A DNA stretch of 64,000 nucleotides. Origin: Pseudomonadota bacterium. GTDB taxonomy: Bacteria; Pseudomonadota; Gammaproteobacteria; Xanthomonadales; Xanthomonadaceae. A program made the position numbers and the translations under genes. Below are positions 8,953-17,897 of this stretch, one piece after another. The stretch is from positions 62,001 through 126,000 of the forward strand of contig JAEZYE010000051.1 in assembly GCA_023419315.1 (NCBI GenBank). The letters run 5' to 3'. Position 1 is the first letter of the stretch; each line of letters begins with the position of its first letter. Below the pieces are notes generated by a model. It was not told the origin of the DNA. It saw only the letters and a program-made list of their open reading frames with translations, and ran no database searches.

Positions 8953-10245
8953 TCAGTTCCGGATGGCTTCCTGGAAGCTCAGCGTCTGTTCCGTGTGCTG
9001 GGCGCGCTCGGCGATCCAGTCGATCACCTGCTCTTCCATCACGCGGGACTGCAGCCCTCCCATCAACTGGGGATCATTGCGGTACAACTCAATGACCTGC
9101 TCGGGCTCTTCGTAGGTCGAAGCGATCAGGCGCAGCGTTTCGTTCAGACGCTTGGGATCCAGCCGCAGCTGGTTGCGGCGCGCCACTTCGCCGACCAACA
9201 GGCCGACCAGCACACGCTTGCGTGCGGCTTCCATGAATCCTTCGTGGGCATTCGCCGGAATCTGGACCTGCTGGCCGTTGCGGCTGGCCTGCTCGGCGGT
9301 TTGCTGCACCATCGCGCGCGCCTCGCCTTCGACCAGGCGCGGCGGCATCTCGACGTGTGAATAGGCGGCAATGATCTGCTCACCGACTTCGCGACGCAGC
9401 CGCGACATCAGCGAACCCTTCAATTCGCGTTCGAGGTTGCTGCGGATGTCCTTACGGAACTGTTCCGCGTCGCCGCTCTTCACACCAAAGCTGCGGATGA
9501 AATCCTTGTCCACTTCCGGCATGACGGATTCGGCCACTTCGGTGACCTTGACGTAGACGTCGACCTTGCGGCCCGCCAGTTGCGGAACACGCCAGTCGGC
9601 CGGGAATTCGACGGCAATCGTCTTTTCCTCGCCTGCAGCAAGGCCGATGAGGCCCTGCTCAATCGCGGGGAACATGACGCCCGAACCGATCAAGGTCGCG
9701 CCTTTCTCGGCGCCTTCGGCCGGCAGCCGCTCGTCGCCGGCCTGCGACCAGGTTTCCAGTTCCACGCGGTCGCCTTCCTTCGCACCGCGGGTCACCACGC
9801 TGAAAGTGCGACGCTGCAGGCGCAGGTTTTCGACCATCTGATCGATGTCGCTCTCGGCCACCTCGGCGACATGGCGGATGACATTGAGCTTGGCGACATC
9901 GATGTCGCCGAAATCGGGCACCACTTCAAAGGTGGCGATGAAGTCCAGTTCGCCCTCGCCGTTCTTCTCGATGCGCGGATTGCCGGCCAGTTGAAGTTCG
10001 TTCTCCCGCACGGCGTTGTTGAAGGTTTCACGCAGCAGGCCGTCCAGCGCTTCAGCGCGCACCTGGGGACCGAAGCGCTGTTCGATCACCTTGGTGGGGA
10101 CTTTTCCGGGGCGGAAGCCCTTGATGCGGGCCGTGCGCGCGATTTCGCGCAGGCGACCGCCAATGTGGGTATCCAGACGCTCAGCCGGAAGGCTGAAGGT
10201 CATGCGGCGCTCGAGGTTGCCGACGGATTCGACCGAAACTTGCAT
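8953..10245 (-). CDS. tig: Trigger factor (ribosome-associated chaperone and PPIase)
   Basis: A 430-residue chaperone that binds near the ribosome exit tunnel and shields nascent chains. The N-terminal ribosome-docking signature GFRPGKVP is at 43-50, the FKBP-type domain is at about 155-245 (GDRVELETW onward), and the helical C-terminal chaperone domain follows. Length is close to E. coli (432). I used ATG 10245 because AGGAG sits about 9 nt upstream and the protein then starts [14 protein letters not shown], as in the family; an earlier in-frame ATG at 10317 would add 24 unconserved residues. First gene of the tig-clpP-clpX-lon series. Confidence 0.96.
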   Translation of the reverse strand: MQVSVESVGNLERRMTFSLPAERLDTHIGGRLREIARTARIKGFRPGKVPTKVIEQRFGPQVRAEALDGLLRETFNNAVRENELQLAGNPRIEKNGEGELDFIATFEVVPDFGDIDVAKLNVIRHVAEVAESDIDQMVENLRLQRRTFSVVTRGAKEGDRVELETWSQAGDERLPAEGAEKGATLIGSGVMFPAIEQGLIGLAAGEEKTIAVEFPADWRVPQLAGRKVDVYVKVTEVAESVMPEVDKDFIRSFGVKSGDAEQFRKDIRSNLERELKGSLMSRLRREVGEQIIAAYSHVEMPPRLVEGEARAMVQQTAEQASRNGQQVQIPANAHEGFMEAARKRVLVGLLVGEVARRNQLRLDPKRLNETLRLIASTYEEPEQVIELYRNDPQLMGGLQSRVMEEQVIDWIAERAQHTEQTLSFQEAIRN

Positions 10246-10462
10246 GCTCACTGACTCCTGCCGCCCCGGTCCCTGCCGGAGCATGACGTTGATGAATTCG
10301 GGTCGCCCGCGACACATCCCAGCGTGCCGGCCGGCGGAACGCGATAGTTTCGCTGATTCCGCGCCGCGCTGCCAGCGGCGACGCCAAGGCCGCGTCCCGC
10401 CATCCGGCGGTTCGATTTGCCGAGGAATGCAATGACGTTGGCTCAGCCCACGATGCGGGCCA

Positions 10463-10547
10463 TGGTGCGAAAGGAGGGACTCGAACCCTCACGGAGTTAC
10501 CCGCTGGAACCTAAATCCAGTGCGTCTACCAATTCCGCCACTCTCGC
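10463..10547 (-). tRNA. tRNA-Leu (anticodon TAG)
   Basis: 85 nt with encoded CCA and the long variable arm expected of tRNA-Leu. Acceptor GCGAGAG pairs with CTTTCGC (one G-T pair). The loop around TTTAGGT gives anticodon TAG. It stands alone upstream of tig on the same strand. Confidence 0.95.
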
Positions 10548-10634
10548 GCTGCGAACATTCTAGTCGGCGGCGGCGTTCCCGACACGCCGGAAAAAAAGAA
10601 CAACGCCCAACCCTTCTACTGCGCCTTCCATTTT

Positions 10635-10664
10635 TGGTGGGCCGTCAAGGATCGAACCTGGACC
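10635..10664 (-). repeat. Partial tRNA-Lys 3' end (putative att remnant)
   Basis: 30 nt matching the 3' end (acceptor, T-arm and CCA) of the intact tRNA-Lys at 15006-15037, with two single-base deletions (one in the T-loop region, one in the T-stem). Similarity stops abruptly after the T-arm; there is no D-arm or anticodon arm. Orientation is the same as in the intact gene. Such duplicated tRNA 3' ends mark the far end of tRNA-integrated elements; here no integrase remains between the copies. Confidence 0.7.
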
Positions 10665-11087
10665 GCTGAAGAAGCGCCCCCAGATATTTCCTTACCAGTC
10701 AGACAGTTATCCATTCCCAAACTGCGCAGACTGCCTCGTGACACGATTGCTGGATGTGCATCCGATCTTCGATTTTGCGGCAGCCGGCGAGTTCGACCAC
10801 CTGCCTGTCAAGCCGGGGCGTCGGTTCGAGTCGAGCTTCCAGCGCCAATAGAATCAAAAACTTATGCCGAAAGATGGAGTACGGCTGCACGGGGGACGAC
10901 GCAAACTTGCAAGGGCGATGCGTCCCGCCGATGCAACGGCATCAAGCACTGCGCCTGGCGGCCGCACTCGCTGTTCCGGTGTCGCTCGGCTTCTCCATTG
11001 CGACCGGGGGCATGCTGCCAAGTCGCTTCGCCGATGACTCGGCCCTCCGCTGAGCTGTTTGGGCTTCTTCGTTCTGGCCGGCCAGAG
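10665..11087. other. Intergenic stretch without a supported gene
   Basis: Lies between the tRNA fragment and the receiver gene. Short frames exist, such as a 40-codon plus-strand frame from ATG 10931 with a hydrophobic start (ALRLAAALAVPVSLGF), but none has a clear RBS or recognisable family. It includes a relatively A/T-rich part around 10680-10730. It may hold remnants of an integrated element. Confidence 0.5.
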
Positions 11088-11471
11088 TCAGTTGCGTGCG
11101 CCTGCCGCCGCTTCGCCCAATGCGTTGATCAACGCTTTCATGTTGTATGGCTTGGAGCAAACACGAGCCTCGGAAAATCGCGCATCAAGAGAGCCGCGGT
11201 CGTAGCCGGTTGCGAATATGAACGGCACGCCTTGCGCGACAAGCACTTCGGCCACGGGGTAGGACATCTCCTCGCCCAGGTTCACGTCCAGCAAGGCAAC
11301 GTCAACCGATCCGGGAGCCGCCCCTATCGCGCAGATTGCGTCCTCACATGTCGCGTGCATGCCCACGACCGACGCGCCGCAGGACTCCAGCACCTGTGCC
11401 GTAGTACTCGCGACCAGATAGTTGTCCTCGACGATGAGGATGCGGACACGCTCGAGATCGCGGCTTTCCAT
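11088..11471 (-). CDS. Single-domain response regulator (receiver only)
   Basis: A 127-residue CheY-like receiver with no output domain. The acidic pocket is E15/D16 in IVEDN, the phospho-acceptor is D62 in ALLDVNLGEE, and the conserved Lys is in VCSKPYN. I chose ATG 11471, which has AGGAG 8 nt upstream and starts 11 nt after the sensor kinase stop; an in-frame ATG at 11519 would overlap the kinase gene. It is probably the partner of the adjacent HWE kinase, acting as a phosphate shuttle or by protein-protein contact. Receivers of this type often accompany HWE kinases. Its target cannot be read from the window. Confidence 0.88.
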   Translation of the reverse strand: MESRDLERVRILIVEDNYLVASTTAQVLESCGASVVGMHATCEDAICAIGAAPGSVDVALLDVNLGEEMSYPVAEVLVAQGVPFIFATGYDRGSLDARFSEARVCSKPYNMKALINALGEAAAGARN

Positions 11472-11482
11472 CTGGCTGACTC

Positions 11483-14400
11483 CTACGTGCTGCGTAGTTG
11501 CGGAATCGAGATCACGCACAAGACGCCGTCTTTCTCAAAGGTCAGCTGCGTCCTGGCGCGCAGCGTATGCGCCAAGGCTTTCTCGATGAGTTCACGGCCG
11601 AAACCCACTCGCGCGGGCTGCTCCGCAATGACGCCGCCGCTTTCGCGCCAAATCAGGGTGATCGTCTCATCGTCCGGGCCTCCGGACAGCTCCCATTTCA
11701 CATCCACATGGCCCCCCGGAGTGTGAAACGCACCGTATTTCAATGCATTGGTCGCCAGCTCGTGGAGCGCCAACGCGATGGTCTGGGCGGAGTTGAGTGG
11801 CAGCGCGACATCCGGCCCGCTCACCGTGACTCGACCTTGCGTTTCCGGCATGGCATCGAACTCTTGCTGCAGTATGTCGGCCAGCTTGAGCGATTCTGCA
11901 CTGGCCAGGCCCACCAGTCTCTGCGTGCGGCCGATAGCCTCCAAGCGCTGAAAGAAATCCAGTAGCGAAGCGCTCTCAGGCAACGATTTCATCGCGATGG
12001 CCTGCACAACACCCAGCAGGTTCCGGGTACGGTGCTGAAGTTCGGACAGGAGCATCTGCTGCCTGCGCTCGAACTGCGCGATCGAGGTGACATCGAGGAA
12101 CGTGACGATGACGCCTTCCGGCTTGCGTGATCCGTCTATATACGGCGCGATGCGGACCAGGTAGTGCTTCGCCACGGCACCTTCGGCACGGCGCTCGAGC
12201 CGTTGCCCGGTGCGCATCACGGTCACCAGATCCTCGCCCAGGCCTTCCAGATTGATGCGACTGGACAGGTCGGTGACCGGCCTGCCTACGTCACCTTCGC
12301 GGATATTCAGAACATCCCTGACGGCGGGCGTGAACGAGCGGATGACCAGTTCACCGTCCAGAAACACGGTCGCGATGTCCGTAGCTTCGAACAGATTGAC
12401 GAGGTCGCTGTTGGCGCGATCCAGCGCGTCCACCTTGCCGTTGAGTTCATTGTTGACCGTATGCAGTTCTTCATTGACCGACTGCAGCTCTTCCTTGGAT
12501 GCCTCCAGCTCTTCGTTGGTGGATTGCAGTTCCTCGTTCACCGATACCAGTTCTTCGTTCGAAGATTTGAGTTCTTCCAGTGCGGTTTCATACTCTTCGA
12601 TGAGGGATTGCAGCCGTTCCTTGGTTTCCCGCAGCTCGCGCTCCGTTTGCAGCGATGCGCCGTCCTGGTTCGCCTGCAGGCGATCAATCGCTTCTTCGCG
12701 AGTGAGCATCGGGCCTTGGTCATTGAATATCAGGACATAAAGCGGCTCGCCACCGGCACGATCCGGAAAAGGATTCATCGTCAGGCTGACCAGTTGCACG
12801 CGCCCGTCTTCCATTTCAACGACGACGCCTTCGCGGTGCGCGCCACGTCCTGACTCCAGCGCCTCACGCAACATGGTGCGAAGTTCCAGGCGCAAGTCCC
12901 GACGCGCCAGCGTCAGCAGGTGACGCGTCGGTGTGCCCGAGGGCATCTCCAGATATTTACCGGTACGCGTGGAAAAGAAGACGATGTCGCCGTCGCTATT
13001 GATGATGACGTGGGCGGGTGCGAATCGCTCCAGTACGTGCGTATCGACCGCGGCCCGGAACTCGGCCATGCTCGCTGGAATGCGGCGCGGTGAAGCTTCG
13101 TTGCCGCGACCGGAGGGAAGCGAAGGAAGCTGGAGCGTTGGCGTACGTACCGAACGGCGCCGGAAGATGCGGTGATGCTTGTCGACGGGCGCGAACAGAT
13201 CCTCGTACTGCGTGACGTTTTCGGCCGAACCCAGGAACAGGTAGCCGTCCGTCTTGAGCGCATAGTGGAAGGTGGGCATGACCCGGGCCTGCACCTCGGG
13301 CCCGAAGTAGATCAGCAGGTTCCGGCATGAAACCAGGTCGATCCGCGAGAAAGGCGGATCCTTGATCAGGCTGTGCGGGCTGAAGATGCAGAGATCGCGG
13401 ATCTCCTTGGCCACGACGCGACTGGGGCCATCGCCAACGAAGAATCTTTCCCGGCGCGCTTCGGTGATGCTCTCCAGCAAGGCTTCGGGATAGCGCCCCA
13501 CCCGCGCTACGGCCAGCGCTCTGTCATCGATATCGGTCGCGAAGATCTGCACGCGCGGCGGTACGGGCATGCCGTCGAGTTGTTCGCGCACCAGGATCGC
13601 GATGGAATAAACCTCCTCGCCGGTCGCGCAACCGGGCACCCATATACGCACGGTGTCATCGCGACTGCGACTTTCCATCAACTTGGGAATAACCAGTTCG
13701 GCCAGACTCCTGAAGGCCGAATCGTCGCGAAAAAAACTGGTGACGTTGATGAGCAAGTCCCGAAAAAGCATGCCGACCTCTTCGGGTTCGCGATTCAGGA
13801 TGTCCAGATAAGTCCGGACTTCTTCGCACTGCCGAATCTGCATGCGTCGTTGCACGCGACGGATGAATGTGCGGGTCTTGTATCCGCTGAAATCATGACC
13901 GACCTGGCTGCGCAGCAGGGCATAGATCTCCGGAAGCGCGTCCACATAAGCGCTTCCGGGGCTCGCTTCATCGGTCTCTTCATGGTCAGCCAACTCACGG
14001 AACCGCTCATCCAACGCGACCAGTTCCAGAATCTTGGCGCCCATTTCCATCGCTGGCACGACCACATCGACGAAGCCGGAGGCGGATGCTGCTTCTGGCA
14101 TGTCCGGATGATACGGACCGAAGGCGCCATGGCCTTGTGCCAAGGTCAGGCCTCCGGCCTCCTTGATCGCTTTCAGACCGAGCGTGCCGTCCGCATCACC
14201 GCCGGACAACACCACGCCCACCGATCGCTCGCCGCGATCCTCGGCCAGTTCGCTGAAAAACACGTCAATCGGTTTGCGCTCGTTGCTCGAGAGCGGCCGA
14301 GCGGACAAGTGACCGTCCCGGATGCCGAGCATCACGCCAGGCGGCATGACATATACGCAGCCACGTTCGACTCGTTCGCCGTCCTGGACGCGGCGGACGG

Positions 14401-14587
14401 ACATCGACGTCTAACGCGCGACAATTTCGGGCAGCACACTGTCGTGGGTCGGGCTCAGATGCGTGACGACAACGAACGCCATCGTGTCAGTAACAGGCAG
14501 CCCCTTGAAGAAACCCTCCAGCGCCTCGACTCCGCCGGCAGAAGCGCCGATGCCGACAATTGGCCAGTTGTCACCCTTGCTTGCCAT
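11483..14587 (-). pseudogene. CheB-CheR-PAS-HWE histidine kinase gene interrupted by an in-frame amber codon
   Basis: Read from ATG 14587, the frame encodes a CheB-type methylesterase start with the catalytic Ser (S16 in GIGASAGG) and His (H43 in VVTHLSP), then meets TAG at 14411-14413 (codon 59) and continues in the same frame to 11483. The continuation has the rest of CheB (SGGDADGTLG), a CheR methyltransferase (RTFIRRVQRRM, VPGCATGEEVYS, CRNLLIYF), a long coiled coil with repeated NEEL units, a PAS domain, and an HWE kinase core (ELQHRTRNLLG, HELATNALKYG, WRESGG). The downstream ATG at 14404 could reinitiate 6 nt after the stop, giving 973 residues without the CheB Ser and His. In relatives the stop position is commonly Gln, His or Arg; CAG to TAG is a one-base change. 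A perfect TTGACA (14638-14643) lies upstream. Either a recent pseudogene, a reinitiating gene, or a sequencing error. Confidence 0.8.
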
Positions 14588-14966
14588 CAGACGCTCGCCT
14601 GTAGAGATCGCACCATGCTCCCCACTGACCTTGGGCCTGTCAAATGATTACGACAGGCGTCGTACGCAGCCAGAACTTGCAGCGGGCACAACCGCCATCC
14701 AAGCCCGCGCACTCGTACTCCCCGACGGGATGCGATGCTTCGCTTCCGCGACGAAAACATCTGAGCAGGCATTCCTGCGAGACGCTGCCGGAGCCACGAA
14801 CTCGCGTGGTCGAATCGTCTGTCCGCAGACTGAAATAGAAAGTGAAGGTGAGCGCGGCAGTTCGGCTAACCCGCCGTGTGAGACCCGCGCCCCAGGATTT
14901 GCTCCGAAGGGCGAGGCGTGAAACGCGCCCACGCCCCAATTTTCCCGGCAATTTTCCCAGAGCAAG
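14588..14966. other. Upstream region of the sensor kinase; no supported gene
   Basis: Holds a candidate kinase promoter on the minus strand (TTGACA 14638-14643, 17-nt spacer, weak -10 GAGCAT 14615-14620) and a 9-codon minus-strand frame from 14616 whose TGA overlaps the kinase ATG as TGATG. A minus-strand frame of about 100 codons (14640-14951) has several Cys residues (YECAGLDGGCARCKFW) but matches no family I know and has no clear RBS. The remainder shows nothing I can name. Confidence 0.45.
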
Positions 14967-15003
14967 AAAAAAGGCACTCAGGGGATACCTAAGTGCCTTT
15001 TTA
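14967..15003 (-). terminator. Terminator downstream of the tRNA cluster
   Basis: AAAAAGGCACT (14968-14978) pairs with AGTGCCTTTTT (14992-15002), loop of 13; lies directly after the CCA end of tRNA-Lys on the minus strand. Confidence 0.85.
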
Positions 15004-15005
15004 TC

Positions 15006-15081
15006 TGGTGGGCCGTCAAGGATTCGAACCTTGGACCTATTGATTAAGAGTCAACTGCTCTACCAACTGAGCTAACGGCCC
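15006..15081 (-). tRNA. tRNA-Lys (anticodon CTT)
   Basis: 76 nt with encoded CCA. Acceptor GGGCCGT pairs with ACGGCCC, loop CTCTTAA gives CTT. Its 3' end is duplicated at 10635-10664, so this gene may have been an integration site. Confidence 0.96.
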
Positions 15082-15154
15082 TGAAAACAGGATGCGTAGT
15101 GTAACCGCATCTTTTTTTTCTTACAAACCCTCGCGTATGCGCGGGCTGCATGAG

Positions 15155-15232
15155 TGGGGTGGCTGAGGGGACTCGAACCCCCGACAACTGGAATCACAAT
15201 CCAGTACTCTAACCAACTGAGCTACAGCCACC
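15155..15232 (-). tRNA. tRNA-His (anticodon GTG)
   Basis: 78 nt counting the extra 5' G (G-1) opposite C73 and the encoded CCA. Loop TTGTGAT gives GTG. Second to last in the minus-strand cluster Pro-Arg-His-Lys. Confidence 0.96.
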
Positions 15233-15263
15233 ACTGAAACACTTTCCTGCCGCATGCACCGAT

Positions 15264-15340
15264 TGGCGCGCCCGACAGGACTCGAACCTGTAACCGCCGG
15301 CTTAGAAGGCCGGTGCTCTATCCGGTTGAGCTACGGGCGC
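15264..15340 (-). tRNA. tRNA-Arg (anticodon TCT)
   Basis: 77 nt with encoded CCA. Acceptor GCGCCCG pairs with CGGGCGC. Anticodon loop CTTCTAA gives TCT, reading AGA/AGG codons. Confidence 0.96.
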
Positions 15341-15385
15341 CCGGGACCGGAGTGTCGCCTTTCCGAACGTCGGGCCAAACCAGAC

Positions 15386-15462
15386 TGGTCGGGGTAGAGG
15401 GATTCGAACCCCCGACCCTCTGCTCCCAAAGCAGATGCGCTACCAGACTGCGCTATACCCCG
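15386..15462 (-). tRNA. tRNA-Pro (anticodon TGG)
   Basis: 77 nt with encoded CCA. Acceptor CGGGGTA pairs with TACCCCG. Anticodon loop TTTGGGA gives TGG. First gene of the cluster; order Pro-Arg-His-Lys, with Arg-His-Pro clustering also known in enterobacteria. Confidence 0.96.
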
Positions 15463-15612
15463 ACGAGGGCCCGCGTCACCACCAGGCAGCGACGACAAGG
15501 CCGCGTATTGTCGGAACCTGGGAGCCGCCTGTCAAACACCGTGTGAAGGAAATGCCGATCCGATATGCTCGGGCGGATGGACAGAGCGTCCGAAGACCAC
15601 AAGAGGGGAAAC

Positions 15613-16377
15613 ATGTTCCGCAGCGGAAATCCTGCACTCAAAGAATCCACGTTCCTCGACCTCGGCAGCGGCGCGGTGGTCTCGCGCGATGCCGGCGCGA
15701 TGACCTTGAACGGCACCGTCAACAAGACCGCGATGCTGCTGTTGCTGTGCGTGCTCACCGCGGCGTTCAGCTGGAACAGCGCGCTGACCGCGACCGGCGA
15801 AATGGCGCCGGGCGCGATGGTCTACATCTGGGGCGGCGCCATTGGCGGCTTCATCCTTGCGCTGGTCACCATCTTCAAGAAGACCTGGTCGCCGGTGACC
15901 GCGCCGCTCTATGCGCTGGTGGAAGGCCTGTTCCTGGGCGGCATTTCGGCGATGTACGAAATGAAGTTCAACGGCATCGTGCTGCAGGCCGTGCTGCTGA
16001 CCTTCGGCACCTTGTTCGCACTGCTGATGGCCTATCGCAGTGGCTGGATCAAGGCGACGGAGAACTTCAAGCTCGGCGTGGTCGCGGCGACCGGCGGCAT
16101 CGCGCTGATCTACCTGGCGACGATCGTGCTGCGCTTCTTCAGCATCGAGATCCCCTTCATCCACGACTCCGGCCTCATCGGCATCGGATTCAGCCTGTTT
16201 GTCGTGGTGATCGCCGCGCTCAACCTGGTCCTGGATTTCGACTTCATCGAAAGCGGCGTCGAGCAGAACGCGCCTAAATACATGGAGTGGTATGCGGCAT
16301 TCGGCCTGCTGGTCACGCTCGTCTGGCTGTATCTGGAGTTCCTGCGACTGCTTTCGAAACTGCAGTCGCGCGATTGA
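15613..16377 (+). CDS. Bax inhibitor-1 family (YccA/YbhL-like) inner-membrane protein
   Basis: A 254-residue polytopic protein with about seven transmembrane helices (for example KTAMLLLLCVLTAAFSW near the start) and the acidic, Asp-containing C-terminal helix region typical of BI-1 proteins. Bacterial relatives include YccA, a modulator of the FtsH protease, and the calcium-leak channel YetJ; which role applies here is unknown. I used ATG 15613, preceded by AGAGGGG, in preference to in-frame ATGs at 15565 and 15577, because it gives the family N-terminus MFRSGNP. Monocistronic, followed by a strong terminator. Confidence 0.88.
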   Translation: MFRSGNPALKESTFLDLGSGAVVSRDAGAMTLNGTVNKTAMLLLLCVLTAAFSWNSALTATGEMAPGAMVYIWGGAIGGFILALVTIFKKTWSPVTAPLYALVEGLFLGGISAMYEMKFNGIVLQAVLLTFGTLFALLMAYRSGWIKATENFKLGVVAATGGIALIYLATIVLRFFSIEIPFIHDSGLIGIGFSLFVVVIAALNLVLDFDFIESGVEQNAPKYMEWYAAFGLLVTLVWLYLEFLRLLSKLQSRD

Positions 16378-16398
16378 TTGCAGCGATTCTGGAACGGG

Positions 16399-16426
16399 AA
16401 AAAGGGGCGCCTCGGCGCCCCTTTTT
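16399..16426. terminator. Bidirectional terminator between BI-1 gene and nhaC
   Basis: AAAAAGGGGCGCC and GGCGCCCCTTTTT around 16399-16426; symmetric A and T runs serve both converging genes. The nhaC stop codon abuts it. Confidence 0.9.
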
Positions 16427-17751
16427 CATGTGGGCCGCGCCGCTTTCACGCGCCGGCTTCGCGACGGCCAGAGCATGAACAGGATGGTCACGGCGAGCAG
16501 CAGCCAGCAGTAATGCGCCTTGCCGATCAATGCCAGCGGCGACAGCCCCGCCAGTGACGCAGCCAGCAGGATTTGCGCGCCGTAGGGAAGCAGGCTCTGC
16601 ACGCTGCAGACGAAAATGTCGAGCAGGCTCGCCGCGCGCGCCGGCGGCACGTCGTGGCGCTCGGCGATGTCCCGCGCCAGACCGCCGCTGATCAGGATGG
16701 CCACGGTGTTGTTTGCAGTAAAACCGTCGGTCGCCGCGGCCAGGGCGGCAATGCTCCATTCACCCGCACGGCGTCCGCTGTGTCCACGCGCGAACTTCGC
16801 GATCTGCCGGGCAAGCCAATCGAGCCCGCCTGCAGCCTTGATCAAGGCGCCCAGACCACCGACGAACAACGCCAGCAGGGTGATCTCGATGACGCTCTCG
16901 AAGCCTGCGTAGATGTCGTTGCTGAAGCCGGCCAAGGAGTAATCCTGATCACCCAGCAGGAAACCGAACACGCCAGCGACCAGCAGTCCGATCGTGAGGA
17001 CGACCAGCACGTCCAGGCCGATCACCGCCAGCACGAGGACCAGCACGTACGGGAGGATCAACCAGGCCGAGGCGGATTCATCCGTCGCCACCGGCGATGC
17101 GTCACCCACCCACGCCAGCATCAGGACCGTCAGCAACGCGGCGGGCAGCGCGATTTTCGCGTTCTCGCGGAATTTCTCCCGGACCGTGCACCCCTGCGTC
17201 CGGGCTGCGGCGATCGCGGTATCGGAGATGACCGAGAGGTTGTCGCCGAACGTAGCACCGCCGATCACCGCACCGATGACCAGTGCGCGATCGATGCCGG
17301 CCGCATCGGACACGCCCAGCGCAATCGGCGTAACGGCCGCGATCGTGCCCATCGAAGTGCCGATCGCCAGCGACAGGAATCCCGCCACCAGGAAAAGTCC
17401 GGGAAGGATCAGCGCCGCCGGCAACGCGCCGACGCCCAGCGCCACGACCGCATCCACGGCGCCGATCTGCCGGGTGACGTTCGCGAAAGCGCCCGCCAGC
17501 AGGAAGATCAGGCACATCAGCAGGATGTTGGCGTCGCCCATGCCCTGCAGCAGCGTGTCCATCGCGCGGACGCCCGAGCGGCGCGCGATCCACAGTCCCA
17601 GCGCGATCGCCGGAAGAATCGCGACCGGCGCGTGCAATGTGTAAAAGCCCATGGCATCGCCCTGGGCGGTGAAATAGAGGCCGGCTCCGAGGAACAAGGC
17701 GAGGAAAAGAAGCAGCGGGGTCAGCGCGAGAGCGCCGGATCGAGCGGTCAT
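16426..17751 (-). CDS. nhaC: Na+/H+ antiporter, NhaC family
   Basis: A 441-residue inner-membrane protein with about 11-12 hydrophobic segments. The signature GGATFGDNLSVISDTAIAAA and the later ATDGFTANNTVAILI segment are characteristic of the NhaC/ArsB-like fold, in which a buried Asp and neighbouring polar residues bind sodium. NhaC proteins exchange external protons for internal Na+ to control pH and salt, although some relatives carry organic acids or amino acids (for example malate-lactate antiport), so substrate is inferred. It converges on the BI-1 gene and stands alone. Start at 17751 gives a typical short cytoplasmic end before the first helix. Confidence 0.85.
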   Translation of the reverse strand: MTARSGALALTPLLLFLALFLGAGLYFTAQGDAMGFYTLHAPVAILPAIALGLWIARRSGVRAMDTLLQGMGDANILLMCLIFLLAGAFANVTRQIGAVDAVVALGVGALPAALILPGLFLVAGFLSLAIGTSMGTIAAVTPIALGVSDAAGIDRALVIGAVIGGATFGDNLSVISDTAIAAARTQGCTVREKFRENAKIALPAALLTVLMLAWVGDASPVATDESASAWLILPYVLVLVLAVIGLDVLVVLTIGLLVAGVFGFLLGDQDYSLAGFSNDIYAGFESVIEITLLALFVGGLGALIKAAGGLDWLARQIAKFARGHSGRRAGEWSIAALAAATDGFTANNTVAILISGGLARDIAERHDVPPARAASLLDIFVCSVQSLLPYGAQILLAASLAGLSPLALIGKAHYCWLLLAVTILFMLWPSRSRRVKAARPT

Positions 17752-17837
17752 TGCAGACGGAATCGGGGGAAAAGAGCCGCGCGATTGTCCCCTGTCCGCC
17801 CGGGCGGGCCAACCTCAGGCATGGGACGGAGCCCTGC

Positions 17838-17872
17838 AAAAACGGGACGCTGGCAAGGCGTCCCGTCGTTTT
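17838..17872 (-). terminator. Terminator of isocitrate dehydrogenase gene
   Basis: ACGGGACGC (17842-17850) and GCGTCCCGT (17858-17866), loop TGGCAAG; on the minus strand followed by TTTTGCAGG. Confidence 0.8.
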
Positions 17873-17897
17873 TGCCCGATTGTCGCGCGTTCCGCGA

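Noticed and set aside
10635..10664. A possible second tRNA gene
   Set aside because: Only the acceptor 3' strand and T-arm are present, with two deletions, and no anticodon arm, so it is a fragment.
10931..11053. A 40-codon frame with a hydrophobic start upstream of the receiver gene
   Set aside because: No RBS, no family match, not near a transport or processing gene; kept only as a note in the intergenic entry.
14411..14413. Programmed stop-codon readthrough or pyrrolysine insertion at the amber codon
   Set aside because: No recoding structure is obvious and this lineage is not known to use pyrrolysine; a nonsense mutation or sequencing error is simpler.
14640..14951. A Cys-containing minus-strand frame upstream of the sensor kinase
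   Set aside because: No clear RBS and no family I can name; other overlapping frames of similar length exist, so coding is not supported.
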